Shown here one piece after another: positions 49,296-62,900 of a stretch of DNA of 64,000 nucleotides (within the stretch, counting starts at the first letter, position 1; each line of letters begins with the position of its first letter). Made by a program: the position numbers and the translations under genes. The stretch is from contig NC_092563.1 in assembly GCF_037975245.1 (NCBI RefSeq), positions 26,850,960-26,914,959 on the forward strand, given 5' to 3'. This DNA comes from Apostichopus japonicus (taxonomy: Eukaryota; Echinodermata; Holothuroidea; Aspidochirotida; Stichopodidae). Under the pieces are notes generated by a model. That model was not told the DNA's origin. It ran no database searches and saw only the letters and a program-made list of their open reading frames with translations.

Positions 49296-52200
49296 TCTTA
49301 TAGAAAGTCCCTCTATGCAGACAACGTCACTCTTTGTAGTTTACGACAGTCCTGGACCTATTTGTTGTAAAATGTGAGATAAATAAAGGTGGTAAAGGTA
49401 ATTGAATGAGATGGCAGCCAATGGATGATAGCTCTTGTATTTGAATAACATTTAAAAGAAGCGAAAATATAACAGAAGTCAGTATTCAACATATCAAGTC
49501 TCGGCTTTTATCCGCAGTCAATAAATGTATATAGGAAACATTCGTCCGGAGTACGTGCTTGCCAAACAATAGGTTTCAAAGATATTGTCAGCTATATATG
49601 GTAGGCCTAATCGACATTAAAACGTTGAAGTAACCGCAATGATATTGTATTAAATTCTCTTATAGGCAACTCCAACTCCCCCTCCCAATCTCCTCCATAT
49701 CCGCACCACGACAATAATTGACAACATCGTAGTGTTATTGTTTCCACTTAAAACTTTAATGGTATGTTACTCAACACCGTGCACAATGTGTTGGGGGGGG
49801 GGGCTATCCCCACCCTAAACACACCTCCGATAATTAGTCGGGGGATTTTGCATTCTGCCGGGGAAGATTTGGACCAATATACTTCCAGAATTGACTTCAA
49901 TTTAATTGAAATTTGTTACCAAAACCTTACGTTAAGGGCTACTTATATACTTCTTTACCTATGGATGATCCCCCCACACCCACCCCTCCCCCCTATGGGT
50001 GAGTTGAGAGTCGGCTTCAATGACCCCACTGCAGTATACCCTTCCTTTATGAAATACTTGATTCACATCTGGCCCTCACATAAAGATTCAGGTGACTACC
50101 TGAATCAGTCAGGGGGGAGTTCATGATAAATTATGAAGACAATCTTGCGCTAAGTGTCAAGGTCCCAGGAACAGGAATGGGTGCGATATCCAAGCCTATC
50201 TGACGTGATTCTCTAAACACTTGTCGAAGAGAAGGCAAGTGTTCATCCGTGTTCAACGGCTATAGATTTTTAAGTGAGATTTGACTCCATAACTCTTTGG
50301 ATTCACTAAAAGACTAAAAGAAAAGAAATGAAAGTGAAAACATTTCATGTGATGTATGACATGGTGGAGTACTCGTATGAAACGCTGAAAGTGAAAATAT
50401 TTGTGGAGACGCGCCAATGATAATGTAGGTTAACAACTGTCTCTTCATATAGAATGCACATGTGGTGTGCATTGAACGTGGGAATGCATGTTCACACATC
50501 ATACAGATGGTAGTCAGTACCTACATATATGTTAGCATTTTGTGGTGTTGTTTGGGATACCATGTTTTACCATGGCAATGGTGGCACATACCATGAACTT
50601 GCACCAGTGGCGTAGATTTCTGTTTGACATTAAGGATGTAAATGAGGGTTTCTCCATATTTTTGAGATGAGGGGTGGCGAACTACGCGCAAGGTGCGTGC
50701 GCGATCGCCAAGGGATCGCCGGGGAAGGTTTGAGTGGGGAAGGGGGGGGGTGAATTTATCCGACGTCAATCTGCAGAAATTAGTAACAAATTCAACACAA
50801 ATATTAGCCTCCTCAGCCAATATTTCAATGAGAGACCAAAGGTGTAGGTTATGACAATATCATTTATCAATTGTATTGTTTTGCAATCGTTTTTCATCTA
50901 ACTTTAATTATGAGACGGAAAGAATAAATCATCTTGAAATCACCAGACCATTTTCATCGTTTCTTTGAGTGGAGCTTCTTAAGCAATGGAGCTAGGCTTC
51001 TGTTAACAGCCTACCAAATAAATTTCCCCATGGGCAGCGATAGAACTAACTCTACCGAGCAACAGGCACAGTCCTAGCGATATAACCACGTATAATACAG
51101 TATTTTCAAGTTTGAGCAGTCTAACGATATAAAATTTGTTAGGGTCTATCTATAACATGGTGTAGATGACTACATGGGTCATCCCCCTCCCCTCTACGCC
51201 CCCCACAGTCAAATGTTGGGGCATACACCCCCATTGCCCAAATCTTGTGATCGTATTTCAAACATTAAAACACATTGTAAAATGAATACTTTCTTAATCA
51301 TCATTTTTTAATTTGAAAAAAAAAACTTTTTGGCACACGCATTTTCATAACACTGGGGATGATGACATGGGCTATCCTCCCCCCCCCCCCCAGTCAAATG
51401 TTGGGGATACACTCCCCCTCCCCACGGATCTACGCCAATGTTCAATCGTTGATTGCAAAAACTAAACCCTTAGAATTATCCAACCTCATTTGCCGTATCC
51501 TGTAAAATGATTCCTCTGTATTCTCCCAACCAAGCGTATACAACTGATGCAATTCTTTAGATCAAAATTCTTAGCCAAACTTATGACACGTTCTTGTGAA
51601 ATTCCTGCTTCCTCCCGCGACCTTCTTTTCTGTTAATCGCATCGCATCGGTGAGTTAGAATTGGTGATAAACTTGAATGGAGTACAATCACGAAAGAAAA
51701 AATGGGTGAATTAGAACTTGCACACTTTAAAAAAGGACCCGTTGCATGCCCCTCGACAGGTTTACATATGAATTTGGATACCTTGTAGAATTCTCACTTA
51801 TATATCATTGTTAGGTATAGCATTCACCTTTAAAACTGGTTATTTACCTCTAGGCCTGTCTGCAGACAAGGTAAGTTTACATATGCTTATATACTTTTAC
51901 AGATGTTTTCTTAACACAAACAGGCCTTTTATTGAATGATTTTAAGTAATTTTGTTTTGTTTTGTACCAACAAAACTGCTTGTGACTTATAATTGTATAT
52001 CATGGCTTCAACTCTCAATGTCCGATATTTGAAGTAATCAAGCAGTTTGTTTGCAATCTCAGTGTTGTATCCTGTCAATCGTAATTAAAAGTTGTTATTA
52101 TAAAACTTAAGTCTTCCGTACCTAGTCCTTTGATTGATTGTTCTGTTGGTATTTTGCCAGCTGCTGTAAACAATTAATTGTTTCCTATCGTCGCTATGGT

Positions 52201-53709
52201 GATGAAGACTTCTTCTTAATTGACGGGACTAATTCGTTAAATAACTAGATCTTCTTCCTTATTAATACACATTATGGCAAGAAGCTCGTGAATAAAAAAG
52301 GGAATAAAAAACATTTAATTAACAGCTCTATGTTCCATGTGTTGTTGTCCTTTTTCAAGCAATGAATCTTCATTGCAAGAAGAAAAAAATGTGGGTTAAA
52401 GAAGATATTGTTGAATATATCAACAATTAGAAAAAAATGACTATTTGATTCAGTCTAGACTGCCGTATACAAATTATTGGGAGAAAAACATTTGTAAAGA
52501 ACATACGTCACTTGCGTATTGTACACACACCCACTAAAACAAAAGCAAACAGGCAGAGAGAAAGAGAGAGAAGGGGGCGGGGGGGGGGCGATTAACAATA
52601 GCACTCATTCTGAATACATGCCAATATCAAACACCTGTGTGGATACTTGAGGACTTTTCTTAATTTTCTTCTTTTTTTTTTCTTTTTTTGATATTCATAA
52701 ATATCAACTGTCTATATTCATCTTCACCATGCAAACAAGTATCTCCCTATCACTGTTTCTATTCGTGCGTGGCTTAATTGTCAAGCAAGCGCGCAACCAT
52801 CATTTTGGTAATGGAGGCTAAGATGTTGCGGGATGTCGTTGAGGGGCGGTATCTAAGAGGAGGGGTGGCCCCTCCACTTGAGCTCATTCTTCCATATTTC
52901 ATCAGTGGTTATGTACCCTAATCGGTGATATCACATGTTCACGCATATAATTACACTGCCGATAGAAAATGATATCACATACAAATCGTTACAACATTGA
53001 TCTACATAAAGATGCCATCCGTCCATCATTGATGTTATGCATTTCATTTTCAGATGTATTTCAAGCCAGTTATTAAGACCTACAGTGTAACTTGGACCAA
53101 TTTCGTGTCAATGTATAAATCACGTATAAATTCACACTATATATATATTATATATAAATTACTATGTATAAATAAACGTTGTTCTCGGTTTAAATGACGT
53201 TTAAAATTTGATACAGTTTCAATAATTTTTTTTTTCAATACATCAATGAATAGATGAGGCGCTCAATGGGTTTAGTTCCTCATGTACATGTGATATACAA
53301 CGTGCTATTCAAAAACTTGGCGCAACAGGCCAATAACCAGAAAAATTAGTGAACCATGTCATTCTTTTATATATTTCAAGAAAACACAAAATACATGGCG
53401 CAAAAAAAAAACCACAACGCTATTATGAATAGGCCTTAGGTTTTCATTATAATGTAATGAAAAAAAAAACGTAGCGTCGTATGTTTGGCATGGATACTCA
53501 CTGCTTGAATAAGGATCAAAAACATCATTTTGTGTGAACAAGAATAAAACAGAATTAATACCACAGCACTGACACATGGTGAAACCGAAACAGTTAAGGT
53601 TGTCACAAAATAACAGATGTTGCATTTGCAAATGTAAAGTCATGAATAATTAGCACAACTATTAAACACTGGTTTAAATGAACTTATTGTAGCCGATGCA
53701 TTTACGGTC

Positions 53710-53711
<2 letters not shown>
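49286..53711. other. Intergenic DNA with repeat debris
   Basis: No gene recognised. CAGTGGCGTAGAT (50607) and, inverted, ATCTACGCCAATG (51427) may be decayed ends of one hAT-like element. It contains CAGTCAAATGTTGGGG twice (51206 and 51390). A CTGCAGACAAG-GTAAGTT sequence near 51865 looks like a splice donor but has no identifiable exon. Confidence 0.35.
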
Positions 53712-53759
<48 letters not shown>

Positions 53760-54246
53760 ATGGTAATGAGTTGGAAAATCAAGAACAGTGAAAAAACTTT
53801 CAGCCTCCACCGGGATTCGAACCACGGGCCTTCCGCTCTGTACGCGGACACCCTAACCACTAGGCTATGGACGCTGATTGTATGTCCAGAGGTTCGAAAC
53901 CGGTAAGGAAGGTCGTAATTCCACTGTAGGCGTTTGTCACCTGTATCGAACAATACTAGTTCTGTTTTTGGTGACATATTTTGCCTTACTCTAGAGATCA
54001 AACATGATGCTAACCAACTCGAAATCATTTTTGATTCCTAAAGCCGGATCTCGAAAGAGATACTTTGAACAGACTTTATGTTAATGCAATGGAGGTAAAC
54101 GACAAAGGCAAATGAATATATATAAATGAAAATCGTAATGAGTTGGAAAATCAAGAACAGTGAAAAAACTTTCAGCCTCCACCGGGATTCGAACCACGGG
54201 CCTTCCGCTTTGTACGCGGACACCCTAACCAACTAGGCCATGGACG

Positions 54247-54283
<37 letters not shown>

Positions 54284-54285
54284 TA
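53712..54285 (-). mobile_element. Tandem pair of tRNA-derived SINE heads, copies 3 and 4
   Basis: Two minus-strand tRNA-like heads lie at 53803-53874 and 54175-54247, 373 bp apart. Each is followed by the tail CACTGTTCTTGATTTTCC and CATTACGATTTTCA. The first tail is joined to the 170-bp segment and leader also seen at 46239-46509. (AT)n tracts bound the whole on both sides (53712-53756 and 54248-54280). Copy 4 has GGCCTAGTTGGTTAG in the D-arm region, one base longer than the others, and its 5' end abuts (AT)n without a leader. Confidence 0.8.
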
Positions 54286-55701
54286 TTATAGATTATCACA
54301 CAACTCATCTATCCCATCACTGGGAACATTGATGCGGATTTGCTACAGAGGGTCTTGGGAGTGGGAAGGGAAGGGAGAGCTATTGGGACCAAAAGGACAA
54401 AAGGATAAACTGTTGTGCAATTGTCCCACATGTAGGGATATTTGGAAGAACTTGATACGACATCTCTTTGTACAGAGATTATTATAATTTATACACATGC
54501 ATGCGTAATTACCTAACGATGGAAATCCTTCAACTGTTCGAATGTTTCTAAAAGAAAGAGGTTGTAGATGGGACTGTCAGTTTAAAACACAGTCCGTTAT
54601 ATAGTGTGTTGATAGATACTGGGTTAACGGGAATTAGTTCAAGAAACTTTGAAAATAGAGGGCATACTTCAACTTTATTTGTGCCAAAAAATATTAGCGG
54701 TCGCGAACAATTACAGCTTCACAAGTTCAAACCACCAGTATATTAACAATAATAATGATAATAATATTTTAATAATATTTAAAAATGTGGAAGTTTCCCA
54801 TTGGAGTGCAATTGGTTGGGGGGGGGGGGTGAGGATGTTAGGTCAAGAGTGGGATATTTGGAATCTCTGTGTTTGCTGAAATTGTCAGCATCCCTTACGG
54901 ACATCGCTCATATAGCTACACCACTGGTACAACCTCTGCGTTGGTGGAGGAGGATGACCGTTAAAGATACGTATCTGGAAGTCGTTCGGTTTCCTTTCAA
55001 ACATGACATTTTGTAATGTGTGTTCCTTTTTGTGCTTCATAACGCGTGAAGCCCTCTATCGGACAATAGCTGACCTTCCGTAGCAGATTCGTTGCGAACT
55101 TCATCATAAAGAGGAAACAAACCCTGCAATCATCATCTTTGGCATATCTGAAAGAGATAGTTGTGATGGCGAAATACTCCAAATAGCTTTGGAAAAAAAG
55201 ACACCGTTTTTTTAGATATCCTAGCATAAATGTCGTGCCTAGGCGCCGCCATTTCGTAAATCCTGGATGTCATAGTGCTACGAGGATCTGAAACCTTCAC
55301 TTTGTCTTTGTCTTGTGTTTTGAAATATTTTCAAGGTAAAATGTGAACAGTGTGGACACAGGCTGGAACCAATGTCATCAGTAGGTCATATTGCAAGGTT
55401 CATTATGTTAGATACGAGCATTTTCAAAACCCAGATCCATTACAGAAAATAATCATTTCTATAGGTAAACAGATAAACGTAAGACCTGGAAGCACATGCG
55501 GCTCGATTATGTCATATTTAGACTCGATCAAGTGTCTAGTCTTGTATGTGAATGAACATTAAATCTGCGATACTTCCAAAATGAAAAAAAGACTGTTTCA
55601 GCTGTTTGGTGACGTTGGTAATGACATGTAGATGTCTCTATTAAATAGACCAATAAAGATTGTTTGGTTTGTATCTACTTTAATATTACATTACAGTTGC
55701 C
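54286..55701. other. Upstream region of gene D
   Basis: No gene or repeat is identified. TTTTCAAG-GTAAAA near 55336 could be the donor of a non-coding first exon, by analogy with genes A and B, but this is weak. The coding exon acceptor ATTACAG-TTGCCATGG (55690-55705) has the same TTGCCATGG context as genes A and B. Confidence 0.35.
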
Positions 55702-58286
55702 ATGGATATTCGTAATACCGTGCTGGTCGTGTGCTTATGCACTTTAGAGGGCGCTCACTGTTTATCTCTCGGCTTCGGTCTCGATTTTAATATACGGAAC
55801 ACTGACTTCAACATTAAAGGTAAGTGCATAAAATGGCATTGACTATAATCCTACAAACCCATGTTACCATTAGCATGTTCTTGTATATATAACATTTTCG
55901 AATATCATCCTACATATAGACTGATAAAGCGCTCCAACCAAATAGTTTGGTAGTCCTTAAATTGGCGGTGAAGTAAAACCCTTTCATGGCCCACCCTGTC
56001 CATATATAGACGTTTAGATTGTGTTTTCCCTCTATGGTATATATGAAAACCTATTACAGGTAGCGTTACTGATTTGAGTAAACTCAAAGATCCTCACCCT
56101 GCCGGTGTTATTGTTTGCACCACCTGAGTGTCTGCAGAACATCTGTGCCCCCCCAACTTTTTTATATATATTTCGCCCCACACGTTGTTTGTTCATTGTC
56201 TCTTCAAACCTCGGCAAGGGGTCCACTCTTTTCTCTCTCCAAATAGTCCGGAAGTTTTTGTATAGCAGTGTTCATGAAGTATCCTTATCACTCATAATAT
56301 ATTCCCACCTTTCATTTTGCAAATATTTCAAATTTCAATCGCAACTGAAATTTATCAAGAAATTAAACAATTAACATATTATGATATTTTACAAAATATT
56401 TACTTATTCTTTTATAGCGTCCTCTGATTTTATTAACTCAGCCAGTGGTAGTCTACATTTCCAGTGTGTATATTTTTAACAAGTTGACCAATCATAGTTT
56501 CACGTTACTCTTTTGTTTTGGTTTTTCATCTCTCATCCTTTGGAGTTTGAATGCATCACAAACAATACCCTATTGACTTAGACCTAGATTGGGCAATGCA
56601 GGCATGAATCTGCTCGCATTATACGATATATATATAGCATGCACGAGTGTTTTTTGTTAGTTTTCTTAGACCCGTGACAAATATCTCTATTCCCTCTTTC
56701 TTCCTTTCTGTTCATTAATTTAGGGGAACGTTTCAACTGCACTGGCCGTCCGAATCAATTTCCATGTTTTGACGAAGACGATTCTTGCATTTTCATGTTT
56801 TTTTTCTGTGATACGATCATTGATTGCCCAAACGGTTTTGACGAAAACCCTTTCTTCTGTTCAAATGCCTGGCAAGGTTAGTTTCTTCGGTAATGAATTG
56901 CTGATGTATGTACAGGCGCGTAGCCAAGGGGGGGGGGAGGGGCGACCGCCCCCACACTTGAGCATAACTTTTTGTACGTTTCTATGATATCGCTGGTAAT
57001 TTCAAAGTAGAAAATGCTTAGATGCAACTTGCAAGGCCCTGGGAAGTGCCATTTCCAGCGATCTGTGAGGCATTTTCGGCTAATATTTTCTTGTACGCTC
57101 CGCGCCAACTTATGGTGGCGCTACGCTTAAATAGTTTCCAATAGGTACCATAAGACACCGTAACTGATGGGTGGACTTGAAATAAGATGGAGTGAGGGAG
57201 GGGTGGGTGGTGGTAGGTTGAGCTTTATTTGTGTAGTCAAGTCAATTTGTATAACAGTTGAACGTAAAATTTCCAAATTACATTTTGATTTTATATTCAG
57301 ATCATATTCATTATATCACTATGAGCTTGGCGAAGTGACTGGTGTTACATCTTCACTTTTATTTCGAAGAGGTTTTTCCAAACGTACGCAATAAAGAAAG
57401 TGCCATTTGTCATTACTAGTGGGAGGAGGCGCATGAGTCTCCTAACAAAATAGAAACAAAAACGTATTTTATCGATAGAAAACTAATTGAATAATCTGTA
57501 ATACTAACAACGATCTGTGAAAATGCACTAAACACCTTACATGTATTTATTTGGTTCAGGCAGTCTTACAAAACCGTGCCAAGGGTATACTAACGTGTAA
57601 CAAATGGGAAACGTATTCGAGTAATGCTACTTCTATCCGGGATGCGGGGGAGGGGGGGGGGAGGCTGTGGACTTTTGCTGAGATGGTGGTACCTCCTTCC
57701 TTAAAGAAACTTTCAAGACTACGACGATTGTATATATTTCATTAGTATCATAATACCATCATGGTACCATAATACTTCAAGTTTCTTTGGAAGTTGTGAT
57801 ATGAAAGGGTTGGATAGTCGAGGGGTGGGGTGAGAGGGGGGGGGGTGATTTGGTGGAAACTCATCTCCGATCCCTGATTTCCATTCCATGGAACCCATAC
57901 GATGCCACACCGGACACGATTGTTCCTCCCCTAACCCTATACTTCTCTGGGCTCCATGGGGTTTTCGAAATCCCCTCTGAATAGTAAATAACAATTGAAT
58001 GATATTGTTCGGTACATGCATCTGGCAAAATGTTATTCTCATTTGTTGTTTTTTTTATACTTCCTGTACAGAACGATGTCGGCTAGAAGAAGCAGAACAA
58101 ACGAAGCCTTTCGATCTCGCCTATTGTGAGAATGGCATGTGTATAACAGAGTGTGACGTATGTGATGGCAATTATCTTGATTGTACAGACGGCTCTGACG
58201 AAGACCCAGAACTCTGTAACTCGGACTCCAGGCCAACTATACAGGGCGACTGTTCACACTACTGGGAAGGATTCGATTTCCCTTAA
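55702..58286 (+). CDS. Gene D: small secreted protein with two LDLa modules
   Basis: Predicted join is 55702-55819, 56724-56876 and 58072-58286 (161 aa), phase 1 throughout. Residues 1-24 or so are a signal peptide (MDIRNTVLVVCLC...). Exon 2 encodes module 1 with CFDEDDSCIFMFFFCDTII then DCPNGFDENPFFC. Exon 3 encodes module 2 with CENGMCITECDVCDGNYLDC and DGSDEDPELCNSDSRP. It ends GFDFP. The last half of exon 3 is about 95% identical at DNA level to gene A, while exon 2 shows many synonymous differences from A. That hints at a recent gene-conversion tract in exon 3. Intron 2 contains a hAT-MITE-like fragment. As for A-C, an extracellular binding protein of unknown partner is inferred. Confidence 0.84.
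56914..57145. mobile_element. hAT-MITE-like fragment in gene D intron 2
   Basis: Begins CAGGCGCGTAGCCAAGG, has poly-G and poly-C blocks and the GTACGCTCCGCGCCAACTTATGG then GCTACGCTTAAATAG module common to the other MITEs. A matching right end was not found. Confidence 0.5.
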
Positions 58287-58599
58287 GAAAAAAAAAACAC
58301 ACAAAGATTCTGCATGTTGTCGTTTTGGAAGACAATTTCTGCCACTGAATGATACTCAGCTACTTTCGTAGAACTTCAAGGCTGACATTTTCATCAAAGG
58401 TGTTGACATGATTTCAAAGGTGGGGGAAGGAGAGAAGGGTGAGGGTGGAGTTAGGGGGTAAATTCTTAGTCCCGCCGACTGATTTAGGTGGGGCAAGTCT
58501 GACATTTATGGAAAGGAAAGAGGTGGATGAAGGATTTAAAAAAATTCTTATTATCGTTTTAAGTACGTTGGATTAGTTACTCTATATGATACGTTGTAC

Positions 58600-58765
<166 letters not shown>

Positions 58766-59051
58766 TATATTAATATACACGTGTCATCGTCATTCTTTTT
58801 GTCGGTGATGCATGCAAAGAAACAATTTATCAATTTTCATTTAGAGTGAATTGAAATATAAAAAAAATATGAGAGAAACCTGTAGTAAATAACAGAGTAT
58901 TGCTTTTCGTCGTTCCTTGGAACTTTCAATAATTTTTTACGCTACCGGGTTTCCATAAACCTCCAAAATGTATGATGTAGGCCCTATCCTCTTTTTTATA
59001 GTTGCACTACGGTATCATATAGCCTAGGCCTAGGTCTTGAGTGGGCCTGCT

Positions 59052-59905
59052 CAGTGGCGTCGCCAAGGGGGGCACTCGGGGGGCACTAGGTTTTCCAGGG
59101 GGGCACGTGCCCCCCTGGAAAACCTAGTGCCCCCCGAGTGCCCCCCCCCCCCATCTGAGATTTGGGTTGTTAAAAAAATATATGTATATTTTGTTATATT
59201 CAACTCCCATCATCTGAGTTGTTTTTTCATAAGGACAAAGAAGCACAGTAATTCGTATTTTCTTCAAATGAGGTTGACAGGTTAGGAGCTGACGAAATGT
59301 GAGAATGTGAGGGTCCGCAGGCACCATACTTGCCTATGTTTGTGGACCCATATATTAACCCTGTTGTGTAGGGGGTGCAGAGGTCATTTGAGGTCAGATG
59401 CTTGTAGGAACAAATGGCGAATGTTCACACCTGCATACTGAGCCAAACTCGATGTGTGATCAAAGTTTGGATTGCATGGTGAGATCCCTGATAGGAGCTT
59501 ATAACGATGCTGGAACCTATTACATCTTAATAGATAATGGGCGAAAACAAGAAGGACAAGAAAGGATTCGGGGGTCATGCACACATTAATTCAACAAATG
59601 TAGGTTCTATTGATAGGGTTAGGCATAATATCGACAGCATGTGGTTCATATCCTCTGCAAAATTCTGCGCGTTGTTAAAATCATTACCTCAAAAATAGCA
59701 ATTTCTGGAGATATCTTCAGATCGAATTTAGCATCAAATGTGGCACCATTTTGCATCTAGCCCATCCTCCGTATGCGAAATTTTCGGCACTCCCTCCCCT
59801 TAGACCCCTCCCTCGGACGGCGATCCGTATCCACCTAAGTGCCCCCCCATCAAATGCTGGTGCCCCCCTGTGCCCCCCAGACTGAAAAGTCTGGTGACGC
59901 CACTG
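59052..59905. mobile_element. hAT-type element with 8-bp TSD and long palindrome
   Basis: An 854-bp element has ends CAGTGGCGTCGCCAAGG and CTGGTGACGCCACTG. The exact 8-bp duplication is GGCCTGCT (59044-59051 and 59906-59913). Near the left end lies an 80-bp perfect palindrome (59067-59146). The right end carries related GTGCCCCCCTGTGCCCCCC motifs. No transposase frame is seen. Confidence 0.87.
59067..59146. repeat. 80-bp perfect palindrome
   Basis: 40-bp arms meet at CAC/GTG (59106/59107) without any spacer. The arms contain two GGGGGGCACT-type blocks, the CTAGGTTTTCC stretch and a further GGGGGG run. All 40 pairs were checked by hand and match. Confidence 0.93.
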
Positions 59906-59913
59906 GGCCTGCT

Positions 59914-62900
59914 ATACGGCGTGCCCCAAGTATAGCACCAAATCAGTGCACAGAAAGTTAGATAATGGCCAATAATACGTGCGAACGTCAGCAAGCATGT
60001 AATGCACAACTACGGATCGAAGCAATCAAGAGTGAATGACTGTTTCTAAATTAGACGGTATGAATCCCCAGACAAACACCTTTGAGCTGAGTTATTTTAT
60101 TATTAGCACTCTAAAACTTGGGACAATATCCAGTCGAAACCCTTCCCCAGTCCATAATCTATTTCTGGCACCAATGTTACCATGGAGATCACAGAAGAAG
60201 AGTACTGGTGTTATTCCCGTCATTTCTCAATGAAGGTAGAAAATAACCCTACTTGAAAGTTATACATGCGATTGTGTCACAATAACTTCCCCAAACGGAA
60301 TGCATAAATTAATGTGTGGGAAGGTTGGAAAGGGAGTTGATGTGGGGGTGGGGTATACGAGACTCCGAGGAGTATAAAGATAACAACTTTTATATAGTGG
60401 TGTTTGTGTAGGGCTTACGGTTATAGTGACTTGCTAGTTGGACAGGATATTAAGGTTTATGGGTGCCTTTTCAACTTTCCCGCCTTTCTTGTTTGTTGTC
60501 GTGGCGTATTTAGCAAGATACCTAAGCCCATGTAAGTTCAGGATTACACCTTACATACTCATGTGTGTCTCCACTATCCGTATAGGGGGTATAGATGTCT
60601 TGTCGTACCTACATGGAAGGAATTCATTGGATTAAAGAACACGGATTCTACACGGGTAAGTGAATGGATTTATTACATTGCATGTTGTCCATGAATTTAG
60701 CAGCAGCCGGATTTGATGAAAAAAGTATTTAGATTATTATGTATCAAATGTATGGATTAAAGATACATTATGAAGTGAAGCATCATACTCCATTTGCACA
60801 CTTGAATTCTAGTGCACCATGTGTCATGCTGTGGGATCTATAAGGACTAGTTTCACGAAATGAACATATGCTGTGTTCTACGTAGGGTTAGGCCTCGTTA
60901 ATGTAATACAGTAGGTTTCTCGGTAGCATGGCACTGCTGGGTGAATTATGGCACCAATTGTATTTCGTACTTCAAATATGAACAATTCACGGTAGTTTTA
61001 CTAGGATTATAAAGGTTGCGGGTACTAATTTAAAAACAATGACCCAAATATAGAATCATGTGTTTCTTGAGTCAAACCTGGTTACCTTTATTAATATTAG
61101 GATTTACCGGGTACCGTTATGCTCCACACACGTTACTTTCCGCTGAAACAAAACAGTGTTTTCCGCACACAAATTTGTCAGCGGAAAAGAAGGTTTTTTT
61201 TCAACGGAAAGTACCGTTTTTTTGGGAGGAGCAGGATGGCTTACTGAAATGTTTAGGCACATGGAAGGATTTAGGAGGATGGAGAAGAGAGAATTTGATT
61301 GTAGCAGGAAAAAATGTAGCTCCGAGATAAGATTATTTTTAGGATAGCTTAGCTTAGGTTGTAGCTTAGGCTGTACTCACTAGCTTAGGCTGTAAGCACA
61401 AGTTTAATTTTAGTTAAACACCTTATTTGGTTGTAGTTTTTGATATGGCGTGAAGGTGAAAAAAGGTGAGCTGCCGTGACGATTTGGTCTCGCTAAGTTT
61501 CATCCTTTAGGGGGCGGGCAGGGGGGGGGTGGGGTGTCTTTTGTGATATTTTCACATTAGCAATAACAGAGTACAGAGTGAGAATAAATAGGGCTATTTA
61601 ATATTATGCCTCATACTTCTTTAAGTAATCCCTTATTACAAACACCCCAAGCCTCCTGTAAATTATAAACAGCTTAACTGTTCTAACATGAACTCAGTCT
61701 AACCATCCTTATCGACTTTCTTTGATACTCTCTCATGTTATTTTCATCATCCTGAATTTGGTATCCTAAACTTGAGGAAATATATAGTGTACAGGTAAGT
61801 GGAAAAAAAAGTTGTTTTCTGCACAAGAATTTTTTCAGCGGAAAGTAATGTGGGGAAAATACCGTGTGCGGAGAAAAACTGAAACCGGATTTACCTTGTC
61901 ACTGCCACATGTATACAATGATGTGTATTGTACATAAGCTACTTCTGGGCACTGATTCTAAATTAAATCCAAGTTGCGGGATGCAACGTCATAAAGAAGT
62001 TGCGTCCACTCAGAAATACTTGCATCCCTGGAGTCCTCCATGAAAACATGCACTTTGAAAAGTTTGAAAAAGCCTCCCTCTAGAGCAACTCAATACTTAC
62101 CTCTGACAACACATTGGCTAAGTTGTGTGCAACAGAAGACTATAGTGATAAGTTTATAATACTGTATGCATGAAAAATAATGAAGTCTGTAACTAATATA
62201 CAACAACAAAGAGACTTTCAAATTCCCAAGCTTGGGAAATTTACACCATACTGTATATGCTGGCCTCGACATGCAATGCATGTATGGTATACCACTCCCT
62301 TACATATGCATCTGTCAAAAATTAATCTATGGCTAGATGCAAATGCTGTGAATGTCAGAAATAAAAAATTATGTGATATTCTTAGAAACAATTCAACTAA
62401 TACCTCGTACCAAGATCGATTGCTTTTGTGTCAATTGTGTTGTCAACAAGGCCTACATTATGATATTTGAGGGCATACATATAGTTTAGTTTAGTAGAAA
62501 AAAAGGATCAGTAGGGACACTCAAGACCCCATCAAGGACCTATAGGAGAGAAAAAATACTGAAGACACAAACACTCCGACTCGATATGATAGCCTATAGC
62601 ACAAACTTCGCTGTTTCTACACAGGGGACAGTAATTGTTACAAGTAATAGTTGTTAAACAAAATACTGTACTTAGTGTTCATTGAGCAAGTTCTACAGAT
62701 GTAAGAATGTTTCCAAACAATGGGTAAGGGACTATTGTAGCCAATCAGGTCACAGGAAAGTTGGGAAAACATCATTGACTATTTTTAGCATGAAAATCTC
62801 TGTTATGGCAATGTTGTTAACTCAGTACCTTGCTGTTGATTGTTATGATTTATTTGTTTTCAAACAAATTCAATCATCTGTAGGGTTGTAAGAAATTTGG

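Noticed and set aside
51850-51880. Exon-like end with a consensus donor (CAAG-GTAAGT)
   Set aside because: No matching acceptor, reading frame or paralogous exon; it could be chance.
62180-62470. 96-codon open frame near the right edge
   Set aside because: No signal peptide, domain or splice signals that I could recognise; length is unremarkable for AT-rich DNA.
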